Source: Litoditis marina (taxonomy: Eukaryota > Nematoda > Chromadorea > Rhabditida > Rhabditidae). From it: 64,000 bases of DNA. The position numbers and the translations under genes were made by a program. Location: assembly GCA_964036275.1 (NCBI GenBank), contig OZ038436.1, positions 15,837,904-15,901,903 on the forward strand, read 5' to 3'. The notes beneath the pieces were generated by a model. That model saw only the letters and a list, made by a program, of their open reading frames with translations, ran no database searches and was not told the origin of the DNA. Below, piece after piece: positions 63,101-64,000 of this stretch (position 1 is the stretch's first letter; every line of letters begins with the position of its first letter).

Positions 63101-64000
63101 TATCACAGATTACTCATCATTTTTTAATCCAAATTACAACTTACAGGTGAAACGCAGAACTTGAAAGATCCTTTCCACGACACAAAGTTCACGATCGGAA
63201 GTTTTGTGAATGCCCTGTTTGCCGGACTGTACTCCTACGATGGATGGGATATTCTCAACTTCGGAGCTGGGGAGATCGACAATCCACGAAGGTACACACT
63301 ACAAACTTCCTCAAAAGCAATCTCAGTTCGGAAAGATGAAGTTCTTGTGGGGGTATAACTATAACATCAGTTCTCCGCTTTTTGCCTACCCATTTTTCGG
63401 TTAGCCTAGTTGGTATTGGTTGGTATTGGTAACCTAAGTCAAAAACATCTGTTACTTCCCAATCAAGAAAATAGTCTAGGTCTTGAGTATCGAAAACGAC
63501 GAACATTGAATTTGACAAATTTGGAGCAAATGTTTTTTCTTCTTCAGAAACATGCCTCTGGCTATCGTGATTGGAATGACCTCCATCGCCGGAATATATG
63601 TGGTGGTCAATATTTCGTACTTCACTATCTTGTCGGTTCCTGATCTACTCAAAAGTCCGGCTGTGGCAATGGTGAGAATTACGATGTTGTTATGAGGCCG
63701 TATTCGAAAATAAAAAATTCTGATAAGATCTGAACCTGCGTCTCCCCAAACATAGATATTTCTCCCATAGATAAGTTAGAGAAAAATTTAGTGCGGAGTT
63801 CACCAGAAATGCCTTCTGGACCAAGTTTGAAGGCTGTTTAACACACAAACAAAGATCGATAAAACGTCGACTCAACCTCAATAGTCCTCAATCGTTTTTA
63901 CCTCTTTCAATGTTTTCAGACGTTCGCCAACGAATCGCTCGGCCAGGCTGCCTTCATCATGCCCATATTCGTGGCTATTCTTCTGATTGGTTCTTTGAAC
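60159..64000 (+). CDS. SLC7/LAT-family amino-acid transporter, N-terminal part (3' end outside window)
   Basis: Eight exons seen: 60159-60344, 61361-61491, 61671-61770, 62410-62479, 62716-62847, 63147-63291, 63548-63671 and 63920 to the window edge; 323 aa so far. A Ser-rich cytoplasmic N-terminus precedes TM1 with the substrate-binding motif GNIVGSGIFITP (residues 42-53). Then come VELGTSIRMSGGDFAY, the NYPATLAIQAQTFAEY loop, FAGLYSYDGWDILNF and NMPLAIVIGMTS, all LAT/AAT hallmarks of the APC fold. The extracellular loop before TM4 (about 140-158) has no cysteine, so the disulfide to a 4F2-type heavy chain is absent, as in the C. elegans AAT-4 to AAT-9 group. Substrate inferred: neutral amino acids, at the plasma membrane. 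All phases agree. Confidence 0.92.
61945..62052. repeat. 20-bp tandem repeat, about five to six units (SLC7 intron 3)
   Basis: TCTCACTTTCTTACAAAAAA repeated, with point changes (CTTACTTT, CACCTTCT, CTTACAATTGA) toward the end. Confidence 0.85.

Overview
This is a eukaryotic window of about 38% GC with seven intron-rich protein genes set among many small inverted-repeat elements. A nematode, probably a rhabditid or close relative, is the best guess. Introns are plain GT-AG with T-rich acceptors. All six start codons inside the window lie 0-7 nt after a splice-acceptor-like AG, as expected for spliced-leader trans-splicing. The gene set also fits: a nematode-style LACT serine hydrolase, an acireductone dioxygenase lacking its metal ligands, and an AAT-type amino-acid transporter without the heavy-chain cysteine. 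I made the gene models by hand from splice sites, reading phase and remembered family sequences; no database was searched.

Layout. 176-5054 (+): 3' part of a CACHD1-like gene (Cache-domain, alpha2delta-related membrane protein), 11 exons. 5055-10615: intergenic, with MITEs and a miRNA-like hairpin. 10616-13925 (+): ADI1-like gene, 5 exons, 159 aa. 13926-18679: intergenic, with nested MITEs, a C-rich palindromic element and two decoy copies of the next gene's start. 18680-27925 (+): beta-lactamase-related LACT gene, 12 exons, 435 aa. 28210-31606 (-): proteasome alpha subunit PSMA3, 9 exons, 250 aa, converging with LACT. 32455-40625 (+): PUM3/Puf-A, 20 exons, 733 aa, head-to-head with PSMA3. 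41613-49675 (-): class A peptide GPCR, 16 exons, 550 aa, tail-to-tail with PUM3. 49676-60158: a 10.5 kb gene-poor stretch with repeats and unidentified ORFs. 60159-64000 (+): 5' part of an SLC7/LAT-type transporter, 8 exons, running off the end.

The genes do not form a pathway: they cover housekeeping (proteasome, nucleolar PUF protein), metabolism (ADI1-like, LACT) and membrane or signalling roles (CACHD1, GPCR, SLC7). PSMA3 and PUM3 start 848 bp apart and may share a promoter region. The non-coding space holds at least ten short inverted-repeat families, several with TATA-like ends that fit Tc1/mariner-type TA insertion. No autonomous transposase, CRISPR array, rRNA or intact tRNA was recognised. 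The most unusual points are the ligand-less ADI1, the repeated LACT start, the duplicated ADI1 exon end, a TIR element carrying a tRNA-like core, and the uninterrupted 525-nt ORF at 59 kb.
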